NCBI GenBank assembly: GCA_964653595.1
Contig: CAZZHH010000007.1
Span: forward strand, 19,964-83,963
Reading direction: 5' to 3'
DNA length: 64,000 nt
DNA from: JBAXTE01 sp964653595
Lineage (GTDB): Bacteria; Bacteroidota; Bacteroidia; Bacteroidales; WCHB1-69
Shown: piece after piece, positions 63,789-64,000 of the stretch
Layout of the letters: every line of letters begins with the position of its first letter
How positions within the stretch are numbered: the stretch's first letter is position 1
The notes under the pieces: model-generated
Told to the model about the DNA's origin: nothing
The model's input: the letters and a program-made list of their open reading frames with translations, nothing else
Databases searched by the model: none
Position numbers and translations under genes: made by a program

Positions 63789-64000
63789 ATTTTCAAATAA
63801 ATATCATAAAAATAAGGAGAGATAATGGATAATAAAATCAAAACTATAATAAAAAAAATCAAATTTTAATCTAAACAAGCACTTGAAATTATTTCAAACG
63901 AATAGAAACAAAAAGAAAAAACAAAAAAATTGTTAGAAGTTTTGGAAGCTGAATTCAAGTGTTAAATGCAACTTGTTGTTTTTGCAAATTTAATGATAAA

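Overview
The window is a stretch of chromosome from a member of the Bacteroidota. The evidence is AT-rich DNA, several large secreted proteins ending in type IX secretion (T9SS) sorting domains of type A and type B, SprB/PKD/Ig-like modules, Bacteroidota-style promoters (TAnnTTTG -7 boxes, twice with a correctly spaced TTTG), and a TPR-HTH regulator architecture typical of the phylum. I cannot place it to genus. The assembly holds one gap of exactly 100 N (20232-20331), inside a tandem repeat.

Layout. 1-6340: uvrB (its first few codons lie outside the window), a minus-strand pair (UPF0316-like membrane protein and a YD-repeat-like protein) divergent from a secreted prolyl oligopeptidase, and a small TonB-C-domain protein. 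6755-14750: two large minus-strand T9SS cargo proteins sharing N-terminal modules, facing a divergent TPR/HTH membrane regulator. 15212-20062: a compact aromatic-amino-acid operon (DAHP synthase-chorismate mutase fusion, aroB, aroK, aroA, aroC), followed by tRNA-Gly(CCC) with its own promoter and a tandem array of hairpin repeats. 20654-25644: fabI, a CocE/NonD-type hydrolase and an Ig/DUF5689-like protein, the last two with T9SS sorting domains. 26090-29523: a YqgE-type protein and a two-gene cassette that matches the MurL/MurD2 route to D-glutamate in peptidoglycan. 29827-32697: a T9SS type B protein with an exactly repeated 154-residue unit.

32777-36305: a cobalamin riboswitch on the minus strand leading a btuFCD-like vitamin B12 uptake operon, with a divergent outer-membrane barrel gene beside it. 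38020-41822: pyruvate phosphate dikinase, then a broken BRO-N-type gene split by a 127-bp MITE-like insertion. 42012-50704: RhlE-like RNA helicase, cinA, ftcD, a DivIC/FtsB-like protein, and purB with an MsbA-like ABC exporter. 50892-63737: an orphan SBP-PAS histidine kinase, a GNAT-like protein, two tandem secreted M3 peptidases, a Spy-like small protein, a zinc-ribbon protein, an outer-membrane barrel protein and priA.

Most of the window is ordinary housekeeping and secreted-protein DNA. The points that deserve a second look are the MurL/MurD2 pair, the two-hairpin repeat array behind tRNA-Gly(CCC), the MITE-like insertion in the BRO-type pseudogene, a perfectly palindromic two-way promoter at 3664-3680, and degenerate minisatellites that begin right at gene stop codons. 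All calls come from reading the sequence; no database search was possible.
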